Below, in pieces: positions 1 through 7,639 of a stretch of 9,115 bases of DNA. The notes beneath the pieces were generated by a model that ran no database searches, had not been told where the DNA came from, and worked only from the letters and a program-made list of their open reading frames with translations. A program made the translations under genes and the position numbers. The stretch lies in contig JAHDDM010000033.1 in NCBI GenBank assembly GCA_020629355.1, positions 1 to 9,115 of the forward strand, in the 5' to 3' direction. Position 1 is the first letter of the stretch. Every line of letters begins with the position of its first letter. The DNA comes from Rhodospirillaceae bacterium. Lineage in GTDB: Bacteria; Pseudomonadota; Alphaproteobacteria; JABSOH01.

Positions 1-2
1 CT

Positions 3-98
3 GTTTCTACCAAGGGTGAACAGAACCCACGGGTGAAAACGGAAGATGGTGTTGTTGAACGCTTGAACCGTCGTGTTGAACTGGTGCTTTCGCGCTAG
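3..98 (+). CDS. C-terminal end of an OmpA-family peptidoglycan-binding protein (partial, 5' end outside window)
   Basis: This frame is open from the left edge and stops at TAG 96-98, giving 31 residues. The fragment contains GEQNP, then TEDGV, then NRRVELVLSR at the very end. That matches the last part of the OmpA C-terminal domain, where G-E-x-x-P, a D-G-V segment and the terminal N-R-R-V-E strand are conserved. The domain anchors outer-membrane proteins or lipoproteins to the peptidoglycan by binding diaminopimelate in the periplasm. Only the tail is visible, so I cannot tell whether the protein is a porin-type OmpA, a Pal-type lipoprotein or a flagellar-motor-like protein. The stop lies 28 bases before the preferred start of the next gene on the same strand, so the two may be co-transcribed. 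The family call rests on a short but distinctive motif. Confidence 0.72.
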   Translation, partial: VSTKGEQNPRVKTEDGVVERLNRRVELVLSR

Positions 99-126
99 TT
101 TTCCCGCCAAAGATAGGCAAATAACG

Positions 127-1662
127 GTGTCTAGGCGTCGTGGTGGTCGTGAAGCGCGTATAGACGCGCGGAATGCGGAATTGCCTGAAGACATTAAGCC
201 CGTGCGTTTGGGCTTGGCAGGTAATCGGTATCATTGTCTCACAGAACCAGAGATGGCGCGTATCCATCAAACGGTTCTGGAGATTCTGTCTACAGTAGGT
301 CTGCACGGCGCACCACAATCCACCATTGATTATCTCACCGCTGCCGGAGCAGAGCTTTGTCCCAAAAGCGGACGCTTGCTGTTCCCGAAAAGCTACATCG
401 AAGATGTGCTGGCAAAGTGCAACCGTACCCCTTTGCTGGCGGCGCGTGATCCCGCGTGGGATATTCACCCTTACGGCGAAAACACCTATACTGCCACCGC
501 AGGGGCGGCGGTGAATGTGGTGGATATCGAAAATCGAAGTTACCGCGATAGTACGCTACAGGACTTGTATGATTCCGCTCGTTTGGCGGACGAGTTAGAG
601 CATATCCATTATTTCCAGCGCACCATGGTGGCGCGTGATATTGCCGATCCTTACGAGATGGATCTCAATACGCTGTATGCCTCGTTGGCGGGCACGCGCA
701 AGCATGTTGCCTCCAGCTGGACAACGGCAGAGAACGTCCAAAAATCGTTACCGATACTGTTTGAACTGGCAGGTTCTGAAGCAGCCTTTCGTGCGCGGCC
801 TTTTGTCAGTATGTCGTGCTGTTTTGTTGTGCCGCCGTTGCTGTTGACCGAAGACGCTTGCCAGTGCCTTGAGGTTGCAGCCAAGAATGGCATGCCCGTT
901 TTGCTGTTATCTGCAGGACAGGCTGGCGCGACTGCTCCAGCACCTCTGGCCTTGAGTATTGCACAGGAAATGGCGGAATGTCTGGCAGGTATTGCCTATA
1001 TGGAGGCGGTACAGCCTGGCGCACCGTTTCTAATCGGGCCTTGGCCTTTTGTGGTGGACTTGCGCACGGGGATGATGTGCGGTGGCAGTGGTGAACAGGC
1101 TCTGCTATCGTCAGGCTGTGGTCAGATGGGGCGGTATTATGATTTACCAACTTCCGTACCGGCGGGCATGACGGATTCCAAAATCCCCGATGCTCAGGCG
1201 GGGTATGAAAAAGGCTATAATTATGCTTTGGTGCTGAATTCTGGTGCAAATTGCATTCAGGAAGCCGCAGGAATGCACGCCAGTCTATTGGGCTTCAGCA
1301 TGGAAGGTATGGTGCTGGATAATGATGCCTTGGGCGCGGCCTTGCGCACGGTGCGGGGTATTGAAGTCAACGAAGATAATCTGAATATCAATATTTTACG
1401 CGAATGTACTGTCGATGGTCCCGGGCATTATCTGGCGCATAATGATACGATTGCGCGGATGCAGCGGGATTATCTGTATCCTGAGCAATTTGATCGTTTT
1501 GACCCGAAGCTTTGGGAAGAACTCAAAAGCCCGATAGCGGTGGAACGTGCCAAGAAATATGTTCAGGATCGATTACAGAATCATCACCCCAACTATATCC
1601 CTAAGGACTTGGACAAAAGCTTCCGTGCGCGTTTTCCGATTCAACTAAAGCAAGCTGAATAA
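127..1662 (+). CDS. MttB-family (trimethylamine methyltransferase-like) corrinoid-dependent methyltransferase, non-pyrrolysine type
   Basis: The protein has 511 residues from GTG 127. I prefer this start because translation then opens with SRRRGGREAR followed by LPEDIKPVR, the usual N-terminus of the family. An in-frame GTG at 73 would add 18 unrelated residues and overlap the upstream OmpA-like gene. A weak Shine-Dalgarno-like AGATAGG lies at 111-117. Family members are TIM-barrel enzymes that move a methyl group from a quaternary or tertiary amine to a corrinoid protein. A conserved core is visible at about residues 347-362 (GMTDSKIPDAQAGYEK), with a following G-A-N-C segment, and the C-terminus ends in RARFPI as in relatives. 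True trimethylamine enzymes carry pyrrolysine at an in-frame TAG; this frame has none, so it belongs with homologs such as the glycine-betaine type MtgB. No corrinoid protein or reactivase gene lies nearby, so the substrate is unknown. The 3' end overlaps rsmA. Confidence 0.88.
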   Translation: MSRRRGGREARIDARNAELPEDIKPVRLGLAGNRYHCLTEPEMARIHQTVLEILSTVGLHGAPQSTIDYLTAAGAELCPKSGRLLFPKSYIEDVLAKCNRTPLLAARDPAWDIHPYGENTYTATAGAAVNVVDIENRSYRDSTLQDLYDSARLADELEHIHYFQRTMVARDIADPYEMDLNTLYASLAGTRKHVASSWTTAENVQKSLPILFELAGSEAAFRARPFVSMSCCFVVPPLLLTEDACQCLEVAAKNGMPVLLLSAGQAGATAPAPLALSIAQEMAECLAGIAYMEAVQPGAPFLIGPWPFVVDLRTGMMCGGSGEQALLSSGCGQMGRYYDLPTSVPAGMTDSKIPDAQAGYEKGYNYALVLNSGANCIQEAAGMHASLLGFSMEGMVLDNDALGAALRTVRGIEVNEDNLNINILRECTVDGPGHYLAHNDTIARMQRDYLYPEQFDRFDPKLWEELKSPIAVERAKKYVQDRLQNHHPNYIPKDLDKSFRARFPIQLKQAE

Positions 1663-2446
1663 ATTCATCGATACGCAGGTCTTCTGCACGGCGTTTGGGG
1701 TCAATCTCAGTCATTTCTAATATCTCAAGATGCTGATCAATTTTGCCTTTTAGCCCTTTGCCTAGAGTTTTTCGTCTGGCAGCGAACGCAAGCTTTAGTA
1801 TCTTGTCTAATGCGGGATAGAGCTTGAGCCGTTCATTATACTCCTTGTGCGGTATGAAATGCAGTACCATTTCATCAACTTTCGGGGCAGGGGTAAAGGC
1901 CGTGGCAGGAATTTCACGATGTAATTGTATCTGCATGAGATATTGTGCGAGAACGCTCAGGCGACCATAAGGCTTTGTGTTGGGTTGCGCCAATATCCGT
2001 TCGGCGACTTCAGCTTGGAACATCAACAGCATCTCAGCGATGTGCTTGCCTTGTGGTAGCCAGCCAAGCAGAAGTTTTGTTGCAATATTGAACGGGAGAT
2101 TCCCCGCCAGAGTAACAGGACTGGAATATTCTTTCAGGTCAAGCTTGAGGGCATTGGCCTCAAGTAAGCTCAGGCGTTCAGGATAGACCGCCTGTAACGG
2201 CTGTAAGGCTGCAATCATACGCGGGTCAATATCCAGCGCGGTGACATTTTTGCCTTGTGCCAATATTGCGCGGGTTAAGCCGCCAGGGCCAGGGCCGATT
2301 TCCAGTACATCGGCGGATGTTTGCAAGGCTGAGGCAATATCATCACACAGACCTTGATCCAGCAAGAAATTCTGTCCAAAAGCCTTGTCTGCTCTAAGGT
2401 TACTGGCTGTATCTTTAAGAGAAGCGATAGTGTCGTATTGAACCAT
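1601..2446 (-). CDS. rsmA: 16S rRNA (adenine1518-N6/adenine1519-N6)-dimethyltransferase RsmA (KsgA)
   Basis: The protein has 281 residues, close to the roughly 270 usual for the family. RsmA transfers four methyl groups from S-adenosylmethionine to the two adjacent adenosines in the helix 45 loop of 16S rRNA, a late step of small-subunit assembly. Visible motifs are KAFGQNFL at residues 21-28, SAM-binding motif I VLEIGPGPGGLT at 47-58, the acidic LDIDP at 71-75, and catalytic motif IV NLPF at 116-119, where many relatives have NLPY. FTPAPKVD lies near 184-191 and a basic AARRKTL segment follows. The ATG lies 2 bases after the pdxA stop with only a weak upstream SD, which suggests translational coupling. 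The last 20 residues, including a tail of about 12 beyond the usual family end, are encoded inside the 3' end of the convergent MttB-family gene. Confidence 0.96.
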   Translation of the reverse strand: MVQYDTIASLKDTASNLRADKAFGQNFLLDQGLCDDIASALQTSADVLEIGPGPGGLTRAILAQGKNVTALDIDPRMIAALQPLQAVYPERLSLLEANALKLDLKEYSSPVTLAGNLPFNIATKLLLGWLPQGKHIAEMLLMFQAEVAERILAQPNTKPYGRLSVLAQYLMQIQLHREIPATAFTPAPKVDEMVLHFIPHKEYNERLKLYPALDKILKLAFAARRKTLGKGLKGKIDQHLEILEMTEIDPKRRAEDLRIDEFIQLALVESENAHGSFCPSP

Positions 2447-2448
2447 AT

Positions 2449-3438
2449 CTATCTATTACTCATCCGCCAGGCTTCTGCAATCGCGGCGATCATGCTGCTG
2501 GGATTGGCGCGGTCTGTTCCAGCAAGATCATAGGCGGTGCCGTGGTCTGGCGAGGTGCGGACAAAGCTTAAACCGAGCGTAATATTCACGGCCTGATCAA
2601 AATACAGGGTCTTGATGGGGATCAAAGCCTGATCGTGAGTCATGGCAATGAACGCATCGTACCTGTCGCGCATAAAAGGCGTAAACAGGCTATCGGCTGG
2701 CAGGGGGTCAGACAAGGCCAGATTAGGGTGTTGCTTGCGGAGTGCCTGGATTGCAGGAAGAATAATACGATTTTCTTCGTCTCCCATCTGGCCAGATTCG
2801 CCAGCGTGCGGATTCAGACCGCTTAGGGCAATACGCGGTGTAGTGATACCCCAATAGTTGCGCAGTGCATCATGCGCACAGAGAACGGTCTCGCGGATAA
2901 GTGTACCATTTAATTGCGTAATGGCTTCACGGAGTGAAACATGGACGGTTGCTGGAACACAACGTAGTTCTGGACTGGCGAGCATCATCACGGACTTGAC
3001 GGGACGGTTGAGGTGTTGTTCATCCAGACTTTGCAGAAAGTCAGTATGACCTTGAAATGCAAAGCCTGTCTGCTTCAGAATATTCTTGTCTATCGGCGCC
3101 GTCACCAGACCCCGCGCCGTGCCTTGGTGACACATTGCAACACCCAGAGAAATTGCACTGATGACACTTTCACTATTTGCAGCATTGGGTTTTCCAGCCT
3201 CGACTCTGCTGGCTGTTGGATGGGCAAAGACTGGCAGATAATCGGCAAAACTATCCCCTACCTGCTGGCAATCCGTGATGGTTTTGGTGGGGATTTTCCC
3301 ACGTTCGCAGAACAGTTTGGTGTCACCGATCACGGCAAAGGCAATATCCGAATGACGGTAGTGTCGCCAAGCCGCAGCAATAATCTCTGGTGCGATACCA
3401 GAGGGTTCTCCGCCGCTTATCACAAGAGGGAGCGTCAT
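2449..3438 (-). CDS. pdxA: 4-hydroxythreonine-4-phosphate dehydrogenase PdxA
   Basis: The protein has 329 residues, the normal family length. PdxA oxidises 4-phosphohydroxy-L-threonine with NAD(P)+ in the DXP-dependent route to pyridoxal 5'-phosphate; the product decarboxylates and is joined to deoxyxylulose phosphate by PdxJ. It is a cytosolic, divalent-metal-dependent dimer. The N-terminal GEPSGIAPE replaces the common GDPAGIGPE. The substrate-contacting GHTDFL has its histidine at 131. The three expected metal-ligand histidines are present at 166, 211 (in NPHAGE) and 268 (in MTHDQ), matching E. coli H166, H211 and H266. The C-terminal SPDHGTAYDLAG signature is intact. The ATG overlaps the surA TGA as ATGA, typical of translational coupling, and rsmA starts 2 bases after its stop. 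The surA-pdxA-rsmA order is widely conserved in proteobacteria although the biochemical roles differ. Nothing suggests loss of function. Confidence 0.96.
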   Translation of the reverse strand: MTLPLVISGGEPSGIAPEIIAAAWRHYRHSDIAFAVIGDTKLFCERGKIPTKTITDCQQVGDSFADYLPVFAHPTASRVEAGKPNAANSESVISAISLGVAMCHQGTARGLVTAPIDKNILKQTGFAFQGHTDFLQSLDEQHLNRPVKSVMMLASPELRCVPATVHVSLREAITQLNGTLIRETVLCAHDALRNYWGITTPRIALSGLNPHAGESGQMGDEENRIILPAIQALRKQHPNLALSDPLPADSLFTPFMRDRYDAFIAMTHDQALIPIKTLYFDQAVNITLGLSFVRTSPDHGTAYDLAGTDRANPSSMIAAIAEAWRMSNR

Positions 3439-4379
3439 AGTTTCAGCTTACGGTCAATCACTGCTTCTTGCTGTAATGAGCGTTCCAACGCGCGGATTTT
3501 TGTCTGCAATTTAGTGTTGCCGATACGGTTGCGTATTGCTTCTTGATTGACGGTTGCCGCGCTGGCTTTGCGCGTTTCGAGCAGCTTAAACAGCGCAATC
3601 CCTTCAGGTATGCGGATTGGTGGCGAGACGGCTTTGTCCGCTGCATTTTCGAGCCACTGTTGGATAGGTGGCGCAAGGTTTACCAGAGATAACCAGCCAA
3701 GATCACCACCATATTGCGCGGAGAGATCCGCCGAAAACTGGCGCGCCAGTTCAGAAAATTGCGCACCAGCAAGAATAGTATTGCGCAGTTCGGTGGCGCG
3801 GGCAAGCAGGGCTGCCTGTCCCCCACCTTCAGGCAACAGAAGTAGCAGTAATCGTACTTCCTTGGCATTGCTGTTGGCGAGAGCGCGTTTTTCACGCGCA
3901 ACCTCGTGCGCAACCTCAGCATCTGTGATCACCAGCTGGGGTCTCAAATGCTCTAGAACCACCTTCTGCCACGCAAGCGATGCGCGCATACTCGCGACAA
4001 AGCTCTGATAGTCGATACCTTCCGTGTCCAGATACTTTTTGATGCCACCAGCGGGAATCTGGCGTTCGGACTCATAGTTGGAAATTGCGCTGGTTAACTC
4101 GCGCGGGCTTGGCAGTAGCCCCAAACGTTCGGATTCACCAAGATGAATATGCTCAAGGATGAGATTTTCCAACACAGTTTCTGCAATGCCCAGGCGGTTC
4201 TTTTGAGTGCGCGCGGTTTGGGTCTGAACCAGCGTTAAATCAATCCGATGCTGAACATCGTATATTGTAATGACAGCATCATTCACCAACGCTGCAGGCT
4301 GCATTGGACTGACAGCATTTGCTGAGGCCATGCTGGCAGCAAAAAAAGTCAAAATCAGAAAAAGCTTTTTGATCAACAT
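3435..4379 (-). CDS. surA: SurA-like periplasmic chaperone with one parvulin-type (PpiC) domain
   Basis: The protein has 314 residues. It starts with a signal peptide (basic LIKK, hydrophobic core, probable cleavage after ASANA near residue 22), so it acts in the periplasm. Residues about 28-150 fit the SurA N-terminal chaperone domain, with the opening A-L-V-N-D-A-V-I-T pattern. Residues about 172-270 fit one parvulin domain, with GAQFSELARQFS followed by GGDLGWL, and the end returns to a helix as in SurA. E. coli SurA is about 430 residues with two parvulin domains, so this is the short form common in alphaproteobacteria. The first strand of the parvulin domain reads EVRLLLLLLPEG and lacks the histidine usual in active parvulins, so isomerase activity may be weak or absent. 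SurA escorts unfolded outer-membrane proteins, LptD included, to the BAM complex; lptD lies directly upstream with a 3-base gap. Confidence 0.9.
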   Translation of the reverse strand: MLIKKLFLILTFFAASMASANAVSPMQPAALVNDAVITIYDVQHRIDLTLVQTQTARTQKNRLGIAETVLENLILEHIHLGESERLGLLPSPRELTSAISNYESERQIPAGGIKKYLDTEGIDYQSFVASMRASLAWQKVVLEHLRPQLVITDAEVAHEVAREKRALANSNAKEVRLLLLLLPEGGGQAALLARATELRNTILAGAQFSELARQFSADLSAQYGGDLGWLSLVNLAPPIQQWLENAADKAVSPPIRIPEGIALFKLLETRKASAATVNQEAIRNRIGNTKLQTKIRALERSLQQEAVIDRKLKL

Positions 4380-4382
4380 GAT

Positions 4383-6539
4383 TTACGCGCCAAATTTCAG
4401 CTGGAAGGTCATGCCCCAGGTTTGTTGATCCTCTGTATAGCGGGATGTACTTTGATCACGGGTATAAAAACCAAAGATTTTCAAGCACTCATCGTCATAA
4501 GCCAAACGAAGAGTCCCAGTACGGAATTTTTTTTCAGCATGATCGAAATCATAACTGGTATGACCACTTAATGTCCAGAATTCGCCGATGGTTTGGCTAA
4601 AGTTGGCAGAGAATTGATGCTTTCTGGCAAGGGCGCTTTGGGTATCCTGGCGTTGGAAGGTATAGTTCAGGCTTGGGCTGAAACCATGCAGCATATTTGG
4701 CCATGCGGCCTCAAATCCATGACTGTTCAATTTATGAGCACCATCATTGTCAAAGGTCATGCGGCTTTCGAGGAGTAGCCCATTGCGGTGTTTCATCCGT
4801 ACGCGTGCGATATAGTCATTGTCGCGCTTTTCGAACCTTTTCATGGCACGGTCGCTATTGCTGAGAGAGGGGGCGCGAAACTCGAAACTTCGACCTAACA
4901 GCAAAGATGCCATTGTGCCCGTTTCCCAGTAATGGTTGTATTCTGCTGCAAGGCCAAGGCGGGTGCTGTCGTCACGGCGGGTTTTGCCAGAGATTTTCTC
5001 GCTGGAGAATAGTAAGGCTTCGTTACTGGCCAGAACACCAGCATCCTGATTCGGCAGATTTTTGGAGTTTACAGAAAGAGGGCTGAGACTAAAGCTGGCG
5101 ATGGGTTGAAAAACGCCAGTGGCACCATCGAACGCGCGTTGGTAGGGCAATCGCCAGCTGCCGTGGAGGCGTGGATAAACTTGACCATGAGTACCAGATT
5201 TTATTCCTGCCTGATCAGAATTATACCGAAACAGGCTGCCCTCAAGGCTGGCGTTGTAATCAGCGACAATGCCATAGGGTAAAATCTGTCCGATATGATA
5301 GTCTGCACCGATACTCACGCTTTGGGTATTGGCGATGTTTTTCTGTTGGATGTGGCGCGCGGAAAAATTATATTTCAGACGCCCACCATATGAATCAATA
5401 TCTTGGTAATATTGTGCGTTTATCTCTGGTACGAGGAATGGTGCTTCATCGACGGTTACGCTCGAACGGTAATCACGATAGCTTACGACTTTGGCCTCGA
5501 TGCGGTTGCGCAGATTCTGTGTGCCATATTGCCGCCAATAGGCGTGAGAATTATAGAGTGTGCCAAAATTTGATGACTTGACAGGCAAAGACCCCAGATA
5601 GCCAGGGTTGGAGGTGTGGCGCAGATTGCCGCCAAATACGATATGGCTTTGTGGACGCATTGTCAGGGTAAAGTCATAATGCCCAACCGCCTGATCACCT
5701 TTGTCTTTGAGCAGTTCCATCTGTCCGTAGGAAACTTTAGCAGTAAAAGTTCCATCATCGAGTGCTTGGGTATAGTCCATGGCCACGACGGATCCAGTAC
5801 GTTCTGTTGCTGTTGGCGTAATCAGCAGGTTTTTATCGAGACCCAAATCGACAAAATACGGCGTGATAATGTATTGTCCCAGCTTTTCGGTTTGACCATA
5901 GGTGGTTTGCAGAAAGCCCGTGCGGCGTTTGACAGTGCTATCGGGGTGGCTGAAATAGGGCGTATAGAACACGGGCCAGCCGCCGACTTCAATGACGGCA
6001 TTGTGCAGAATATAGTCTTTGCTTTCCAGGTTGTGTTCAGCTTTCGTTGCGGTTACCTGCCAGGCAGGCGGCACAGCGGGGTCTTCTTTGCAGGGTACAC
6101 AGGGGGTGTAGACAAAGTTCTCGAAGTGGCGCGCGGTATCATCAGTCTTTGTAAGATTGCTGGCGGCAACGCGAATCCCTTCAGGGGTTTGGGTTCTGAA
6201 ATTGCTGGCCTCTTCACGGGTCAGGGTGTCATCGACATGCATCTCATCGGCGTAGAGTATTGTGCCATCGGCGGTGCGGAGCTGGACATTACCCTTGGCA
6301 TGGATCATCCCGCTCTCTTGATTGTAGCGGACATGTTTGGCTAATAGCACTCTGCTATCGCGGGATACGGTGACATCACCAATGGCGATATAGCTTTGCT
6401 GTTCGGCATCGTAGTGGACATTATCGGCCTGAATATCAATCTCGCCTGCTTTGGAGATTGGCGGCAGCAGAACCAGAGCCGTCGCCACAAGGAGACTGCT
6501 GAGGGTGAGTGCAAAGCGGGATACTGAAAAGGTGCGCAT
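4383..6539 (-). CDS. lptD: LPS-assembly outer-membrane protein LptD
   Basis: The protein has 718 residues, near the family range of about 700-800. LptD with the lipoprotein LptE forms the outer-membrane plug-and-barrel that inserts lipopolysaccharide into the outer leaflet. A signal peptide covers about residues 1-31. Residues about 32-140 show the repetitive LptA/OstA-type beta-jellyroll (IDIQADNVHYDAEQQ, AIGDVTVSR, HAKGNVQL, ILYADE) that joins the periplasmic bridge. Before the barrel comes FVYTPCVPCKED, with cysteines at 147 and 150, then GGWPVFYTPYFSHPDSTVKRR, highly typical of LptD. The rest is alternating beta-barrel sequence ending in FQLKF. Only one further cysteine exists, in DDEC at about 685, against four in E. 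coli LptD. The ATG is preceded by AAAAAGG at short spacing, 8 bases after lptG. Disulfide formation by a DsbA-type enzyme and folding by the adjacent SurA are inferred. Confidence 0.96.
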   Translation of the reverse strand: MRTFSVSRFALTLSSLLVATALVLLPPISKAGEIDIQADNVHYDAEQQSYIAIGDVTVSRDSRVLLAKHVRYNQESGMIHAKGNVQLRTADGTILYADEMHVDDTLTREEASNFRTQTPEGIRVAASNLTKTDDTARHFENFVYTPCVPCKEDPAVPPAWQVTATKAEHNLESKDYILHNAVIEVGGWPVFYTPYFSHPDSTVKRRTGFLQTTYGQTEKLGQYIITPYFVDLGLDKNLLITPTATERTGSVVAMDYTQALDDGTFTAKVSYGQMELLKDKGDQAVGHYDFTLTMRPQSHIVFGGNLRHTSNPGYLGSLPVKSSNFGTLYNSHAYWRQYGTQNLRNRIEAKVVSYRDYRSSVTVDEAPFLVPEINAQYYQDIDSYGGRLKYNFSARHIQQKNIANTQSVSIGADYHIGQILPYGIVADYNASLEGSLFRYNSDQAGIKSGTHGQVYPRLHGSWRLPYQRAFDGATGVFQPIASFSLSPLSVNSKNLPNQDAGVLASNEALLFSSEKISGKTRRDDSTRLGLAAEYNHYWETGTMASLLLGRSFEFRAPSLSNSDRAMKRFEKRDNDYIARVRMKHRNGLLLESRMTFDNDGAHKLNSHGFEAAWPNMLHGFSPSLNYTFQRQDTQSALARKHQFSANFSQTIGEFWTLSGHTSYDFDHAEKKFRTGTLRLAYDDECLKIFGFYTRDQSTSRYTEDQQTWGMTFQLKFGA

Positions 6540-6547
6540 GAGCCTTT

Positions 6548-7639
6548 TTAAGAACCAGGACTATCTTGATGTAATATATAGGTGAAAACAATGGTTAAAA
6601 ACAAGAGATGTGGTAGCCAAATGGTCAAAATAATCGGCCATTCGTGAAATAGGCCGAGGGATTGAAAGGTGGTGAGGAAGACAAAATAGCTGAAACCAAT
6701 AGCAATGGTGCTGAGAATCAGCATATGCGGTAATTTGCGGTGGTGTGCGCGGACGCTGATACCGGCGGCAAGAAAGAACATGGCGAGCATCACGATGGGC
6801 GTGGAAAGTAAGCGATGGAATTGAATAACGTGTTCTTTGGAATCGAAGCCAGCATTTTCGACTGTTGTGATAAAGTCGCTGAGTTTCCATATCGACAAAG
6901 ACTTGATTGAGGTGAAGCTGTCGAGAATTTTCTCAGACCCGATATTGGTGATGACACTCAGCTGAGAATGTTGTGTGCTATAGCCGTCACTCTGATGTAC
7001 GAGAGCATCGTGGAGTTTCCAAATCTCGCCGTCGATTATGGCTTTTTTGGCTTCGGTGCGTTTGATAAACAGGCCATTTTCATAGCGGAAGATACTCACC
7101 CGACTGAAAGAGAGCTGCTGTGTATCGAAGGTTTTGGCGTGAATGATCAGATCGGTGTTGCCGTTACTTTGGCGCAGCCAGATTCCAGTATCGGCGACAC
7201 TGAGCAGGCTTTGGCTTTGGTCAATTTGGGTATTGACGAAATTATCGAAGCGCTCTGAAAGGTCTGCTGCCAAAGGGTTGAGTACAGTGACGGTGGCTGC
7301 TCCCAATAACAGCACCAGTATAATCGGGGCAGCGAAGAGATGGAGCAGAATCATGCCAGTCTGCTGTGCAATCAGAATCTGTTGGCTACGGGCGAGATGT
7401 AGAGTGCAGGCCATTGCCGAAAGCAGAATGATCAAGGGCATGACTTTTTGTAGATGATCGGGGGTGTTGTAGGCCGCCAGCATCATCAAGTCGATATTGC
7501 TTGGGTTCAGATGATCAAAGTTGCGGTCAAAGGTTTCGCCCAAGGTGATTAAAAAACTGCCCAAAGCAACAATCCCAAGGGTGGCGCAGAAATATAGCCC
7601 GTAAAGCTTGGCAAAATAGATGTTTAGCCGTATTGCCAT
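6548..7639 (-). CDS. lptG: LPS export ABC transporter permease LptG
   Basis: The protein has 363 residues, the usual size. LptG pairs with LptF in the inner membrane, driven by the LptB2 ATPase, to extract lipopolysaccharide and push it onto the LptC-LptA-LptD bridge. Three N-terminal membrane segments lie at about residues 13-33, 64-84 and 98-122, the last ending in the family-typical LNPLA. A periplasmic jellyroll follows to about 265 (GIWLRQ, LIIHAKTFD, IDGEIWKLHDA). Three more segments lie near the C-terminus, with ISVRAHHRK in the loop between the first two. The start ATG shares one base with the lptF stop (TAATG), and an SD-like AGGAAA lies in the end of lptF at 7645-7650. LptF and LptG are homologous; this copy is assigned LptG from its second position in the pair and its family-like N-terminus, so a swap of names is the main alternative. 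Confidence 0.93.
   Translation of the reverse strand: MAIRLNIYFAKLYGLYFCATLGIVALGSFLITLGETFDRNFDHLNPSNIDLMMLAAYNTPDHLQKVMPLIILLSAMACTLHLARSQQILIAQQTGMILLHLFAAPIILVLLLGAATVTVLNPLAADLSERFDNFVNTQIDQSQSLLSVADTGIWLRQSNGNTDLIIHAKTFDTQQLSFSRVSIFRYENGLFIKRTEAKKAIIDGEIWKLHDALVHQSDGYSTQHSQLSVITNIGSEKILDSFTSIKSLSIWKLSDFITTVENAGFDSKEHVIQFHRLLSTPIVMLAMFFLAAGISVRAHHRKLPHMLILSTIAIGFSYFVFLTTFQSLGLFHEWPIILTIWLPHLLFLTIVFTYILHQDSPGS

Noticed and set aside
73..126. GTG at 73 as the start of the MttB-family gene, adding 18 residues
   Set aside because: The added residues do not resemble the family N-terminus, which begins exactly at GTG 127, and the extension overlaps the end of the OmpA-like gene in another frame.
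7..468. Minus-strand open frame of 153 codons at the left edge
   Set aside because: It is antisense to the OmpA-like tail and the MttB-family gene, both of which match known families.
3547..4008. Plus-strand open frame of 153 codons
   Set aside because: It is antisense to surA, has a serine, arginine and alanine-rich composition typical of a reverse-frame shadow, and shows no motif.
5616..6344. Plus-strand open frame of 242 codons
   Set aside because: It lies wholly antisense to lptD, which has clear family motifs throughout; the translation shows no recognisable domain.
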